Assembly (NCBI GenBank): GCA_018902385.1
Contig: JABSSW010000002.1
Span: 248,001 to 312,000 of the forward strand
Direction of reading: 5' to 3'
DNA from: Physcia stellaris
Taxonomy: Eukaryota; Ascomycota; Lecanoromycetes; Caliciales; Physciaceae
DNA length: 64,000 bases
In this document: one piece after another, positions 1 to 11,947 of the stretch
How the letters are laid out: each line of letters begins with the position of its first letter
How positions within the stretch are numbered: position 1 is the stretch's first letter
Program-made: the position numbers and the translations under genes
Notes under the pieces: model-generated
Database searches by the model: none
What the model was told of the DNA's origin: nothing
Seen by the model: only the letters and a program-made list of their open reading frames with translations

Positions 1-2367
1 GTATCCTTGAAATTATCTAGGTACGGAGTACAAGATTATGGGGATATGGTCGATCAACAAAATTCTTATCCAAACGGTAAGGATATCAGATTCTTCTCAT
101 GTCCTCTCTAAAAGATCATATGTCCGCCTTTCTCGTTCTCTATGTCAATTCTGTCTCTGAGCGCATTGATTTTTCGGCAATTGCCGGACGACTCAGGCAA
201 CTCCTAGTAGACAATTGATATGCGAGAAGAGGCTTCACACTTCATGCGCAGATGACCGCGTTCTGAACTTCTCGACATTCGGACACCTTCCGATAGGTTG
301 AGTTTGCAAAGCTTAGTAAAACGGTCTAACATCGCCAAGGTAAGTTGCCGCTGAGTCAGATGGCTAATGTTGTGTAACAATAAGCAAGTGAGCTTTGTGT
401 TACGCTTCTTATCTTTGCGTGTGAGGGGTTTCACGAATGAAGTCCTTAGGAAAGGCGCATGCGAGGCAATTCTGCACGTCATACGAGCACTTTGTTTTTC
501 ATTTCCCATGTGATGCTTACTTGTGCTGTCGATGTAGTACAAAACAGTGTCATCAGACCGGAGAAAAAGAGGCGTGAGACTTCAGTCCAGGAAGCGGTCA
601 ATGAGAAACTGAGAGCAGTCGCCATGCCAGCGAATAGATCGATGATGGTAATCGTATGAACAAGTGCTGTCTGTTTAGATCGTGTGATTGAGCAAGAATT
701 CGAGCTTTGAGGTCGTGGTTTCCAATACGGGCTTCTTGTCTGGCTTACACTCCATCTTACACTCCATGCACTCCTACCAAAATGCGGGAGTCATTCTCCA
801 GACTTCGACTAGCCTTGTGCTCACAACCGAGAACGGTGTGACCGTAACGCCAGGACTGATAGCTGCTATCCCGGAGTTACGACTGGTGCCGTATTAGGCC
901 GGATCCACCGATCAGTGTTACGCTCCTCTCTTCGAGCCACCACGGGACGATACAGATATCCGGAATCACGGAGTCAAGTCCCATATCCCCCAATCCAACA
1001 TCAAACGCCTCTTCTTACCCAGCGCACCAAAATCAAATAATTTCGCAGTCGTAGCACTTTCCCCTACCAATCCCCCCCCAAAAAAAAAAAGAAACCAGTA
1101 TTCAACTCCCATCCAGAGACATATCTTTCACGCAAAACAGCCATCTCCACACCCAACCCCCATCACTCATCCCCTCCCGCAAATCAGCGAATTGCAAATA
1201 CCACCCTCGGTCCACCCCCAGCAATGATCCCAGGACCTCAACTAAGCGGGAAAGTCATGGTGGCCATCGCGCTAGCAAAACATGCGTAGAAGACGCGACT
1301 GGCCATGACTCTCGCACTCGATGGTAGTGGTACCCCGTGCCTTGGACTTGGGATGTCGATACCACGCTATGAGGCTTGGTGGAGGTGCTGGCGCAGCACG
1401 GGAGGTAGGTTCGATGGCTGGAGCGGAGGGGGTGGTGACGGGGCTGTCTTGATGTTGAAAAGGCTGAGATGGTGGCTGTCTGGTGGAGGTAGCGATGGCG
1501 GTCTTGCATGGGGCCGTGTACTATGTCAACGGTCGACGCGGTCGAAAGGGAGCGCGTGGGGGAGAATTTGGGGGAAGGACGGGGGCGCAGATCACGGGAG
1601 ATTGTGGTTTGGGAGAGACGCTACACATTGGTGCTTTGAATCCATCTTCTTAGTGGCGGAGAGTTTCTTCACGATTGAGACGGGGCAGGGTTGGGTGTAT
1701 CGAGGCCTGTGCGTGCGAGATCAAATCTGATGGATCCATGGAGATGATACTGTATGCGTGCTCGCTTCATCCCTCACGAGTAGCATTCTATGTAACCCAT
1801 CTTAAAATCTCCAACACTAAGCTGGTCCTTCCGTGCGCTATGATACAGATGTAAAATTAACGGAGTAATCAGTCTTGTACGCCCTGACCTTGCACTGTGT
1901 AACTTCCCCCACAACATGTTTCTTGGTTTCGGGCCCACATCGTGACTCCAAACTCCACGCAAGTTCTTTCGAAACGCTTATTTCGTATGTCTATTCCCCT
2001 ATGATTGGGAGACTAAGGTGGGGAATAGGGTGTTGGTTCGCTGCTGGACTTTAGTTTTGTTGTGTGGTTGGAGGCGAGGCTTGTATATCCACTGCATTGC
2101 GCGATGCGCGTCAAGCCGGCAGGAAACATGGCGAGAATCCATGGAATGAGGGCTGTGTATGATGATCCTTGCCGAAGAAAGCTATCGATGAAACTGAAGG
2201 CGTTCTATCTTGATGGAATATTTTCCAACAGGAAATGGGGTATACAGCCATCTTCCGCACGAATTCCCTCCACTAAACATCCACATTCCAATCCGAAACC
2301 CTCTTCGCCCCTTCGCCCCAGGCGGCTCAAGACCGACAACAGAAATCCCATCATCAAATAAAGGCGA
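1..2367. other. Gene-poor left edge, no supported gene
   Basis: No reading frame here shows a recognisable domain or a convincing exon chain. A C-run followed by an A-run lies near 1073-1091. On the minus strand around 1260-1520 a Pro/Ala/Thr-rich open stretch follows an acceptor-like TTGACATAG near 1527, but no matching upstream exon was found, so it is not called as a gene. Confidence 0.5.
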
Positions 2368-4952
2368 TCAGGTAGCCAAATGATCAAGATGCTGCCTCTG
2401 CATCTTCTTCGCCGTCTTCACCCGATCTTTCCTCGTCGGCTGGGATTTGACCGCACGCTTCCCACTCGGTCGTTCGGAAAAGGGGTCGTCGACGGCTGTC
2501 GTTTCGGACCAGGTTCCTTGTTTGGACTGCGTGCTCGGTCGTCGGGGCTCGGTTTTGGGGAGTGTGGGCGGTTTCTTCGCGGTCTCCTGTTTGATTTTGA
2601 GGGGGGCTTTGGATGTTGGTGTGGGAGCTGGCTTGGTCGCTGGAGGCTTTGTCGTTGTTGTTTTCGCCTTTGCTGCATTCGGTTCGTTTTTCTGGGTGCT
2701 TGCTGGCTTCGTTGGGGCTTTCTGAAGGGCTTCGATTTTTCGCTCTGCTGGTGGAGCGGCAATTTGGGCATTGGCTTTCTGAGCAGGGTTGTCTTTCTTC
2801 ACAGTCTTCGGCGCTACGGCATTTGTTTTGGGTTTCGTGGTAGGCTGTTCCTTTGCAGGCATTTGTGGCTTCTTGGCTATGGGTGTTGAGGTGTTCTTCT
2901 TCGACTGGGTAGGTGGTGACTTTTCGGAAGAAGTGGCCTTCTTGGTGGCCGACGAAGCAGTGGTACCAAGATTCTCTTTCGCTGATTTTTCCTTGGCTGG
3001 CTGTATAGGCGTAGATTCCTTTTTGGCTGGCGTTGCCTTGAGCGGTGTGGATGAGGCGGCTTTTTGGGCAGGTGCGTCCTTGACCGAAGCTTTCGCTGGC
3101 GGTGCTGATTTGCTGGGAGCGCTCTGCTTAGACACATCTTTGACTGGAATTATTTTAGGCTTCATGGCCGAACTGACAGGCTTTTGTGCAGCACTTTGAG
3201 TGGACTTAGTGTGGCTGACACTTTTCAGTGGAGGTTGAGGTTTTGTAGGGAGCTTAGGAACAGACACGGGTAAGCTTGGTGTTTCTTTTCTCGACATCCC
3301 ACTGGTCGACCCAGCATAGGTGGATGCAGGCTTTATAGGTGCCCTTGGTATCTTGATCGAAGAAGCTTGAGATTGACTGCGTATACTCGGAGGCCGTACT
3401 GTAGGGGCCTTCGATCCCTGGAGACTTGGCGGCTTCAATGTATTATTCAGAGCTTGCGAGCTGACGGTTTTGGGTTTTCCAAGCTTTGGTGCGGGCCCAA
3501 TGCGTAGCAACTTCTTGATGTCCTCCTCGCTCATCCCAGCCCAGTCTGTAGCTTTGTCAAACATCTGGGTTGGAAGTGTCTTGTTGTAAAAGTAATAAAG
3601 GACGATTGCTATGGTGGCGATAGGTGCAAAGACCTGTAGAATCTCATACCATTTGTTCGGCTTGACTTGGGTTTCAATGTGCCCGGCGCCTTCACGAATC
3701 TCACCTCCTTCTCCAAGGTTGTCGTATCCGGTATCAGCTGGAAAACGTCCGGTACGCATGTAATGCTCCATGAGCATATCCTTCTCGGTCCACCGATTTC
3801 TTAGCCAGATATCGAAACTTTTGATGTTGTGCAATGGTATGTCAGCAATCTTGAAACGTCGCCAGTGCATATTCACCGATTTTGGAGGTTTACCACTGAA
3901 CCAAGACGTTTGGAGAGTAAATATATCCTGTGCGTACTCTCCACGGCTAAAATCATCAGCGCTATGCCGTGTGAGGAACAAGTATGCTCCACTTACGGTA
4001 CGCCTTCGTAGGCGATAGTACAATCATAGACGTAGTCAACAGTCTCTCGCAATTTCAGTAGACAAAAGTGCAGTCCGGTACTTCGTGGCAAGAGAACGTG
4101 CTGCATGTCTTTGATACCATTTTTGTCGGCCCATTGCTTGCTCTTCTCTCTTGTGCTCGGAGCAAGATTAGTACCCTCGGGAAAAAACATCAACCACATA
4201 GGCTCATCTGGCTTGCTCAATGATTGAAGATGCTTTGCTAGCCCCGCCTTGTCTTGTTCCCAGTCGCGCTTCAAGAAGATAAACTTGGACAACGACATGC
4301 CCCAACCGACGAATGGAAGTTTTTTTAAGGACTCTTTCATCACCACATGAATCTGGCCGTGTAGGCCATTAGTATATCCAATGTACCAAAGGTAGAGCCA
4401 ATCGGTATATATCTTGACATGGTCAGCGGGTAACATGCCTGAGGTTAGACAGCCCATATACCTGGTGATTCGCGATCAACATCATCCGCTCAGAGAAATT
4501 GCACACAAGCTGACCATCAGCAGATTGCGAAATCTGTCCACGAACACTCTTGTCGCCACTGACTCTTACAAGAGTCGGGCTCCACCAATGGGTCATGGTT
4601 GTGATGAGAAGACCCCACTGCTGTTTATTAAACTTGATCCATTCGTTATGCCAATCTTCATTGATAAGCGCCAATGGAGCACCCAAAAACTGTGCAGCAT
4701 TTATACTGAACGGAGTTAGCCATGTCAAGCTCCGTTTGGTACTTCCTTAAAAGCTCACGCCATTGTTCCAATCGTGAACTGAGATCCAAAAGTGAACGCT
4801 CGACTCGCTGAATCCTTCCGCCCATACTTCACGCCTTGAAATGACTGCCAGAGATCCTCAACCTTCTTTGCCAGGCCGTCAGCAGAAAAGTCCGCTGAGC
4901 TGTGCGCCCTTTCCCCTGAAGCAGCGTTCGAAGCTGGAGTATGTGCGGCCAT
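2368..4952 (-). CDS. PlsC/LPLAT-family acyltransferase with long basic tail
   Basis: Four exons (4952-4759, 4705-4462, 4412-3997, 3946-2368) give about 810 residues; all three introns have GT..AG ends and keep frame. The acyltransferase core is clear: the NHx4D motif (N144, H145, D150) is split by intron 2, and FFPEGTN sits near 222-228. Family members move an acyl chain onto a lysophospholipid in the ER (AGPAT5/LCLAT1/CST26-like branch). A hydrophobic segment at about 386-406 follows the catalytic domain. Residues from about 430 to the end are low-complexity Lys/Pro/Ala/Ser/Thr, far beyond the usual 350-450 residues of the family. The tail reads open to a normal TGA, so it appears translated rather than read-through. 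The exact lipid substrate cannot be told. Confidence 0.88.
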
Positions 4953-5755
4953 GTCGTGATACCAGTACAGGAATAGTCGGAGAGAATGAATAAATGATAT
5001 TCAACAAAAGAATAAGAGTCAAGATTAAGTAAACGGATTGCGGAACGGGTTACACAAGAGCAGACATTTACAGGAGAATCCTGAGAAAGCAAGATAATTC
5101 TCTCCAAACTGTACTAGATTCTGGATTATGTATATCATTAGTGTTCAAGTTCAACAAGGCATCCTGAGGTAAGTGAATGTTCGATTTATGACAGTGTATC
5201 GTGATGGCACGAACCGATTCAAGGAATTATTTTGCGAAATTACGTCATTGTACGCCTAACAGTTGTCGCGTCGGAATTCCGGAGTTACGGGCCGCACGTG
5301 GCAGTCCTCACCTCCGCCAAGCTCTCGTGTCTCTGCTATGTATACGAGTACGAAGACAATTGATGGTAGAGTTCAGGTCGCTGATCTCCCGGTCATTAGT
5401 ATATTCCGATAAGGTCTTATCAGTGTGCTAGTACATAGACTTTCTCTATTCTCCCTATCGGGAAAACTCCATCCGCACTAAGTATCTCCATCTACGTATC
5501 TGATGAATGGCTTCCTGTAAGGCTCAAGGTGAGTTTTGGATCCAAGAATTCTTCCAACTATTGGCGATGCTAACGTTGAGCTGAGAGATTCACATGGTAT
5601 CCAACCACTCCGTATCAAATTTCCACAAGCTGGCATCGTCTGGATGATGGAGCTAATCTGCAAAGCCTTGTATTGTCCTTATATGAAAAAAGCCACCATC
5701 ATCGATTGAGACGAAGCTCGTATCGGTAGAAAGTTGGGTTGCATAATCATTTAGA
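4953..5755. other. Intergenic stretch
   Basis: Holds the upstream region of the acyltransferase gene. No coding exon, repeat or RNA is supported. Confidence 0.5.
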
Positions 5756-6225
5756 TCAGGGATGTTCCCCTCTGAACAAAAAGCCATAATCACCGCCAGA
5801 CGTTGCGTTCGTGTAGTTGATAGATGCCATTGACTGAAGGAATGCACCCTATAGTATTTTCAGCAGTTGGCAGACGGCGGCGTTTCCAAAGAGCAAAGCC
5901 CCTGCGGACCATCCCTTTACTAGGATTTGATGGATGATGTTTGTGGAATCAGTCCCATCTCTTTTGTTCAAAGTGAAAGCACTGTTCTCGGTCCGGCTAT
6001 ACCACCTATCAGTTCCTTCACACTGCCTGTTGGCGTTATAACGAGAAAAATGTAGAAAGTTCTTCTCACTATGATCCCCAGGAACCTGCATTAAATTCGG
6101 TACAGACCGAGTCAAATAAGCAGTCGTATTTTCGTGTTGTACGTGGTCCTGAAATGTGTACTCTATCGGGACCTCGGCGATCTTGAAGCGGCTGCAAATG
6201 CCCTGACTAATGTAGTGGAAATAGC
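5756..6225 (-). CDS. Possible 3' exons of an unrecognised gene
   Basis: An open stretch from about 6225 to 5921 joins, across a 72-nt candidate intron (5849-5920, GTAAAG donor, ATAG acceptor), to a 93-nt last exon ending at TGA 5756. The joined C-terminal part contains two cysteines, an Asn-Ala-Thr glycosylation-type site and the end GDYGFLFRGEHP. It looks like part of a small secreted protein, but no 5' exon or signal peptide could be placed and no family was recognised. It could be a gene fragment or chance coding. Confidence 0.3.
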
Positions 6226-6861
6226 ACTACCTGTATCTACTATTGTGGGTAAATCTGACATGGTCGATGTCCAAGAAAATACTAGTGCAAAGGAAGACTG
6301 AATGATAGTACTCCGATCACGTATATCATGGATAGCATTCTCATAAATATAAGCTAATTACGAAAGAGGCGCTAATCGTTTATTTCCATTAATATAATCT
6401 TTCTAGTCTCATGATTTCCAAGACGATATTCTCTAGCTGCCAATATCTCTTGATTTCTATTTCGATTGAAATAGTACTTAGAAAAGGGAATGGTCTCGTA
6501 GGATAGCTCAGTGCTGGTGCACGTCTCCAAACAAATCAATTGTCGTTGGCTTAGATTTGGATTCTCTTCTGTCAATGGTGCCCAAATTGTGACGGTCTTT
6601 GTTCCCAAACTAACATAGCGAGACAAAGCAATCTTTCGTAGGGCCATTGTTTGAGTTCTCATAACAAGTGAATACAACAATGCATAAATGCAAGCAAAAA
6701 AACGGGAACAAAGGACTGTTCACCTAGAACATAGAATATATAAAACCTTGTAATCGCCATGGGCTACAAGGCCGAGTTAGCAAGACCGGCATATTCTTGA
6801 GTTCCAAAATTTGATTGCAGCAGTTATCGGGTCAGAGAACAAACTTGTGATACTCCTCAAC
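6226..6861. other. Intergenic stretch
   Basis: A 91-codon minus-strand open frame lies within 6372-6680 but has no recognisable domain and no partner exon. Nothing else is supported. Confidence 0.4.
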
Positions 6862-7626
6862 ATGCCTTCTGATGGTCTGTGGGCCTGGATCCCCAACTTT
6901 CTCATCCCAAAAAATGCAACTGGGTTGCCAGAGAACATTTCCGATCAAGTTAACATCTGCCATGTCTATGGCGAGACCGACTCCTACAGGCCTTCTTACC
7001 AGGACCTTCGGGATCGGGGTATAGTACCTCCACCTCGAGATTCAGGCTCGCGAGTCTTCCGATCAAAGCGTCGGACTGCTCCCAACAAGGGTGGTGTGAT
7101 AGGACCAAAGCGTATCGCTAAGAAGGCCCGCTCTCCAACGAAAGCGCAGCCAAAAATCCAGACGTTTCGTCCTACCACACGAATGCAAACCAGATCATCT
7201 GCACGTGGCCTGCAGGATCACGCAAAGCTTGTTATGCCTTCTACTCCACCCCCCAACGCACCCAAAGCCCCCCTCACAGATCGCCTCCAATCCCTGGATT
7301 CTTGCTTCACTAATCTCGACGTTGCCAACACCTTCCTCCCGGCTCACCGTGCCCCTTTCAAGGATTACATCTCTTCTACTCTCTGCACTCATCACTTGTG
7401 CTCCATCGCAGAGCCACATCAAGAGGGACTTTACCTGCATGAAGGTAAGCTTTCCAGCAAGCCACACAATTACTTCGGCGCTACTAATCCGCCGGAGTGG
7501 CTATGGAAAGCGTTTGAAAGGGTCGAGGCGAGCGAGGCAAGCGAGATGGATTTCATTAACTTGCAGTACTTTTTGGCTGTACATGGGCCATACTTTCAAC
7601 TTTGTAAGGAAGAGCTTTGGGAGTAA
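6862..7626 (+). CDS. Hypothetical basic protein
   Basis: Single exon of 254 residues from the first ATG to TAA. I do not recognise it. The N-terminal part (MPSDGLWAWIPNFLIP) is hydrophobic/aromatic. The middle (about 60-150) is rich in Lys, Arg, Pro, Ser and Thr and could be disordered. The C-terminal third has mixed composition, with PPEWLWKAFERVE and a Tyr/Phe-rich end, and looks folded. The reading frame also stays open upstream of the ATG without a usable start. No transmembrane segment or signal peptide is convincing. Composition and length favour a real lineage-restricted gene. Confidence 0.55.
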   Translation: MPSDGLWAWIPNFLIPKNATGLPENISDQVNICHVYGETDSYRPSYQDLRDRGIVPPPRDSGSRVFRSKRRTAPNKGGVIGPKRIAKKARSPTKAQPKIQTFRPTTRMQTRSSARGLQDHAKLVMPSTPPPNAPKAPLTDRLQSLDSCFTNLDVANTFLPAHRAPFKDYISSTLCTHHLCSIAEPHQEGLYLHEGKLSSKPHNYFGATNPPEWLWKAFERVEASEASEMDFINLQYFLAVHGPYFQLCKEELWE

Positions 7627-9608
7627 AGGTAGACGTGGACTTGCTGGTCAAGCTAGAATAGAGTAATGGAACTTGGGATAATTAACAATGAGATTGTCAT
7701 ACATCGCACTAAGAAAAGCTAGCATCAACCGTTAGTGAGCCTCAGAGTTGAAAAGTCGTTGGTAAAATGTTTCAATATTTCCGTACCTTGAATTCCTTGC
7801 CCTTCGCCATGCACTGAGAGGAAGTAAGTCCATAACGATGCCGAGGGATTGAGAAGATACGTGTCCTGGGGCGTTGTTGATTTCTTGCTCAAAATTCGTT
7901 GCACATGCAGCTGACGAAACGTTCAGAGATCCGGAGAGTGGAATGACTATTAGCCTTCGATACATGTGGAATGGAGAAACGTAAATGCCTTCCTTGAGAC
8001 TAAGTCAAAAGTTTTGGAACCATCAGCGGGTTGGTCGAGATATCGAGGCCTGATAGCACCAATTTGTTTCTCGTGTTGATTCCCAACATCCAGAGAGCAT
8101 AGCTTGTATTCCACGTGGAATTTTGCGGGTTACAAAGATTCTTATAATCAAAAAGAAAGTGAGAACTTCTTTTAAAGGACGGAGCTCCGGTGAAATATGC
8201 TGGTGGAAAGACAAAAGAAACGAGAGACGGGGTCCTCAGCTTTTCGTCCTGATGAGGATTTCGATACGATAGTAGCGGTGGTTAAGCAATCCAGTGACAA
8301 TTTGTCCGAGGGAAAGGACATCGATATGAGAGACCGGGTAAGTCTTCCCCCATACTCATCATCTTGATATACTTCTCCAAACTAATCTCTGATCTGCAAT
8401 TGATCTACGTACCGCAATTAAGTCATTTTGACAACTTCTCAGCGAGCCACTTTGGAGCAGGCACAATCACGCCTTGTCACTTCTGACTTCAGATTCGTAA
8501 ACTGATTAACCGATATAAACGCCACAGTGGGCAGTCTATTCTCCATGTTCGTCGTCTTGACCAAAACGTCTCCTCCTGTTGTTTACATGGGCATCGACGA
8601 CCTCAATCTGGGCATAATGGCATTTGCGGCGGAGAGCTTGTGAGACGGGTCTCTTCTCGACTTCACCACTAGGGCGAAAGGGAGGCCCCAAATTTTAGTG
8701 AGGTCCTGACCCACGGTTGCACAAGAATTAACAATTCCAGTACAGAGATTTGCGCCTGGCAGTGCTATCACCATCTCGGGGAGTGAGACTCCCATGCTGT
8801 TACCTTCCGGAGCCACGACCATTTTTCTGGAAAGCGGCTTTCAACGGCTTGCTACCTACCATCTAGCCACGAGCCCACCTAAAATTTCTGAGGAGATCAC
8901 CTTCAGTCGCCATACTGTGAACCCTAATTCTCAATCTAGGTCTTGGAGACGGTCGCTCGTAGATGATGGAGCGACGACAGCTGATGAGACGTGGATCTCT
9001 TATGCATCGAAGACGACTGACGTCATGACTGGCTGGCTGTAATATCATATGACGTCTATCAACCCTTCAAACAAGCTTAAACCCACAGACAGAATCAAAA
9101 TCTTTGAGGATGTTTCACTTGGAATACACAGACAAGAACGCTAATATCGGATTCGCAAACGTAAAAGCGGTTATGCATTGATATCTATCTCGGGACACCA
9201 CATCTCCATCCTTGGTTACATAAGCCAAGGCTAATAGCCGTTCGGATTACCGTGAGTTTGCACAGCGGGTGGTTAGTGTCAATTGGTTTGTTCTAACCAT
9301 TATAAGTCATTCGTATTCAGACACCCTGCTGAGCAAGGAATTAATCCCTAGCGAGCTAAAGAGTCTAGACACCCGCTGTGCTAACCCACCACCAGTCACT
9401 GTACACCCTATTTTAGAGATGCATATTAGAGATTATCATGATGACAACAAGACTTTTTCGCTCACAAGTAGCAGCATTTGCTCCGCACGATCCATGTCAA
9501 AGGTCTGCAATAAATACTTTGATCAGCCCTTCTCATTGTAATAATCACTCCTATATCACTTCGAATTAAGTCGCTTTTTTAGTATATCTTCATTATTAAT
9601 CAGAGGGG
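7627..9608. other. Gene-poor stretch
   Basis: No gene is supported. An exon-like stretch starts with ATG near 8198 and runs to a good GTAAGT donor at 8339, but no next exon could be matched. A 12-bp inverted match (GCACAGCGGGTG) occurs near 9258 and 9374. The rest looks like unconstrained intergenic DNA. Confidence 0.4.
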
Positions 9609-10712
9609 ATGGCTTATATAACACTCTACTTCAAATCCGTTGTTATAGTTTATTTTCTTTTGTTGTTCCGGGTTTCGGCTACCGCAGAGCCCAAAATCGA
9701 TGTACATGCACACTTTCTGGACCCTACTTACCGCGCTGCTCTCCTCGAGAATGGTGACTTACATCCCGAAGGCATGCCAGCCGTCCCTGAATGGTCACCG
9801 GAAGCGCACCTGGCGTTCATGGAAGCCAACGGTATCGAGAAGTCTATCCTTAGCCGAACGACCCCAAGCACCGGTGTTTCGACCGACAAGTGCGAAAACC
9901 AACGCCTCGCAAGAGAAAGCAACAACTACGCCATGAACTTGACGTCCTCCAACCCCAGTAAGTTCGGCTACTTCGCCTGCCTCCCCTTGCCCGACATCCA
10001 AGCATCGCTCGATGAAATCGAATATGTCTTCTCCAGCCCAACTCCCGCCGATGGCGTGATATTGCTCTCGAACAATGGAGGCTACTATCTCGGAGACCCA
10101 TATCTCCGGCCGATACTCGACACCCTCAATCATCATGGTGCTATTGTATTCGTACACCCCGTCTCCCTCTACCCCAGATCCTACAACATGACGTGTTATA
10201 GCCCGGATGAGTGCTATCCTACCTCTGCCCCGCTGGCAAGCGTCTATCCGGCGCCGATCCTCGAGTATTTTTTCGATATCGCGCGCTCATTCACCGATCT
10301 CCTTTTATCAGGAACGGCGCGCCGCTTTCCGAATATCAGATGGATCGTAACACACTGCGGCGGCTCTTTACCTTCCGTAATCGATCGTTTGGAGCTTTTC
10401 GTCGATTATTTTGGAGCACACTTTCAGGACTTTCGTCACGGTGGGAAGGTTGGGAGTGAAGATATCGAGCGCGCGATAAAAGAGCAATTCTGGTTCGATT
10501 TGGCGGGTAATCCGGTTCCGAATTTGGTGGATGCGTTGTTGAAGTTTTCGAGTAAGGAAAGACTGTTGTTTGGGAGCGATACGCCGTGGACGCCTTTCGA
10601 GGCAGCGGGGAAATTGGTGGGGCAAGTGGAAGAGGGACTGAGAGAGATGTTCGTGCTGGAAGATCGCGACAAGATTTGGAGAAATAATGCTTTGAAACTC
10701 TTAAGTAGATAG
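9609..10712 (+). CDS. Secreted amidohydrolase-2 / ACMSD-like decarboxylase
   Basis: Intronless, 367 residues. Residues 1-26 form a signal peptide (hydrophobic run ending at RVSATA). The mature part carries the amidohydrolase-2 metal ligands: DVHAHF (H33, H35), FVHP (H183), THCGGSLP (H249) and FGSDTPW (D324). This pattern fits the ACMSD branch that includes fungal 6-methylsalicylate decarboxylases, which lose CO2 from aromatic acids using one divalent metal. Most relatives of this type are cytosolic, so the leader peptide is notable. No polyketide synthase or other pathway gene lies nearby, so the substrate is unknown. The ATG at 9609 is chosen because it supplies the leader. Confidence 0.85.
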   Translation: MAYITLYFKSVVIVYFLLLFRVSATAEPKIDVHAHFLDPTYRAALLENGDLHPEGMPAVPEWSPEAHLAFMEANGIEKSILSRTTPSTGVSTDKCENQRLARESNNYAMNLTSSNPSKFGYFACLPLPDIQASLDEIEYVFSSPTPADGVILLSNNGGYYLGDPYLRPILDTLNHHGAIVFVHPVSLYPRSYNMTCYSPDECYPTSAPLASVYPAPILEYFFDIARSFTDLLLSGTARRFPNIRWIVTHCGGSLPSVIDRLELFVDYFGAHFQDFRHGGKVGSEDIERAIKEQFWFDLAGNPVPNLVDALLKFSSKERLLFGSDTPWTPFEAAGKLVGQVEEGLREMFVLEDRDKIWRNNALKLLSR

Positions 10713-11251
10713 CATTTGCGTAAGTATGGGACAGCATTGTAAATCCAGTGTTTTTCCTTGTACAAGGGACTAATCTGGCCGTGAGACTTCGTGTTGACTT
10801 TAATTAGTCGACAGTCTAGTAGGATTAGCTACGGTTTTTGAGGCCTCCGATGACCTCTTAGCGAAGTGTAGACTCTGACGGTTGGTAAGATGGGAATTTT
10901 GAGCTCGAGAGAAGACTGGCAGGATTGGACCTCCAGCGGCTTCTAGGAGGGGAACGCACCTCTTAACGGGATCAATCAAATACAATAGTCTCGCGGCTCG
11001 ATATGACGGATCTTTCCCGGGCTACTTCGAAGTAACACAAAAGCCACACATAATTTCAGACAAGCTGCCTATCCATCTACTCACTGGCAAGTACAACATG
11101 AACGGAACAAACTGGCCTTCAGGATTGGATCATCAGACAGCAGTCTATGATATTACAGCCTCCAATTTCATCTGGAGTGAGTAGCCGAGTCAATTAGCTA
11201 TCTAATGTCGTAAGTTTTTGAAGTTGGGTCAAAGTGTCTTTTCGATCAATC
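10713..11251. other. Intergenic stretch
   Basis: Lies between the tail-to-tail ends of the amidohydrolase and AIG2-like genes and should hold both 3' ends. No other feature is seen. Confidence 0.4.
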
Positions 11252-11947
11252 TCAACCTTCCTCCAACTCCTGAAACGCTCTCTGCTCCACCTCATATTCC
11301 TCTACCGTCCTCAAACTCGCCCTATCCCCGTAGAAGGCAAACACGCAACCCTCCACGATCTCTCTATACCCATCCCCATGATAAATATTGCACAAACGCA
11401 CCCCGTAATTATTGGTTTCATAAGCAGCCAACTTCTCTAACACCTCCTCACTCTCAACCATATACATCAACCCTTGAACCACATGCCCTCCCTCCTCGTC
11501 CGACTCCTCAGTCGGTATCAACGCTTTGTAATCTCCCCACATCTTGATGTCATACCCCTTAATCGCCGCATCCACAAATTTCGGCGCTTCATCAAATCCC
11601 AATCGTCCCGTCCACAGCGCAGGATCAGACAACCGCCCATAGAAAAAGTAGGGCACAGGGTAGTCCCTCAGAGCTTGACTTGTATCGGCTTTCTTACTCT
11701 GCACGAAGACGAAGATGTTTTTGATCGTTTTGTCATTGGCTTTTGCCCAGGCTTTGATCAAGGCGGCGGTTTCGACGGAAACGGCGCAGCAGCCCATGCT
11801 GGTGCCGTCGTCTTCGTCGTCTTCGTCTAGGGTGCTGCAGGGGATAATGCTGGGCGGGGAGGGAAGAGAGGCGATTTGTTGGATCTGCTCGGGGGTGGTG
11901 AGGTCGTCGCCTAGGACGACGATGTTGATGATATCGGAGTCCGACAT
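11252..11947 (-). CDS. AIG2-like / gamma-glutamylcyclotransferase-fold protein
   Basis: Single exon, 231 residues, starting at the first ATG (MSDSDIINIV). The domain begins with YFFYGRLSDPALW, the nucleotide- or glutamyl-binding loop that marks AIG2/GGCT-fold proteins. It continues through a tryptophan-rich middle and a C-terminal VEGCVFAFYGDRASLRTVEEYE. Relatives include enzymes that cyclise gamma-glutamyl amines and many fungal proteins without a known reaction. About 100 residues before the loop form an extra N-terminal region with an acidic stretch (LDEDDEDDG). No signal peptide or membrane segment. Fold assignment is firm, activity is not. Confidence 0.82.
   Translation of the reverse strand: MSDSDIINIVVLGDDLTTPEQIQQIASLPSPPSIIPCSTLDEDDEDDGTSMGCCAVSVETAALIKAWAKANDKTIKNIFVFVQSKKADTSQALRDYPVPYFFYGRLSDPALWTGRLGFDEAPKFVDAAIKGYDIKMWGDYKALIPTEESDEEGGHVVQGLMYMVESEEVLEKLAAYETNNYGVRLCNIYHGDGYREIVEGCVFAFYGDRASLRTVEEYEVEQRAFQELEEG

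Noticed and set aside
1255-1730. Long overlapping frames on both strands, including a 141-codon Trp/Gly-rich plus frame and a Pro/Ala-rich minus stretch
   Set aside because: The plus frame has biased composition and no domain. The minus stretch lacks a matching upstream exon in phase.
2380-3199. Plus-strand frames opposite the acyltransferase tail
   Set aside because: They are antisense shadows of the biased Lys/Pro/Ala codons of the real gene.
7732-9541. Several 60-90-codon frames on both strands
   Set aside because: No domain, no exon chain, and start codons are mostly not ATG.
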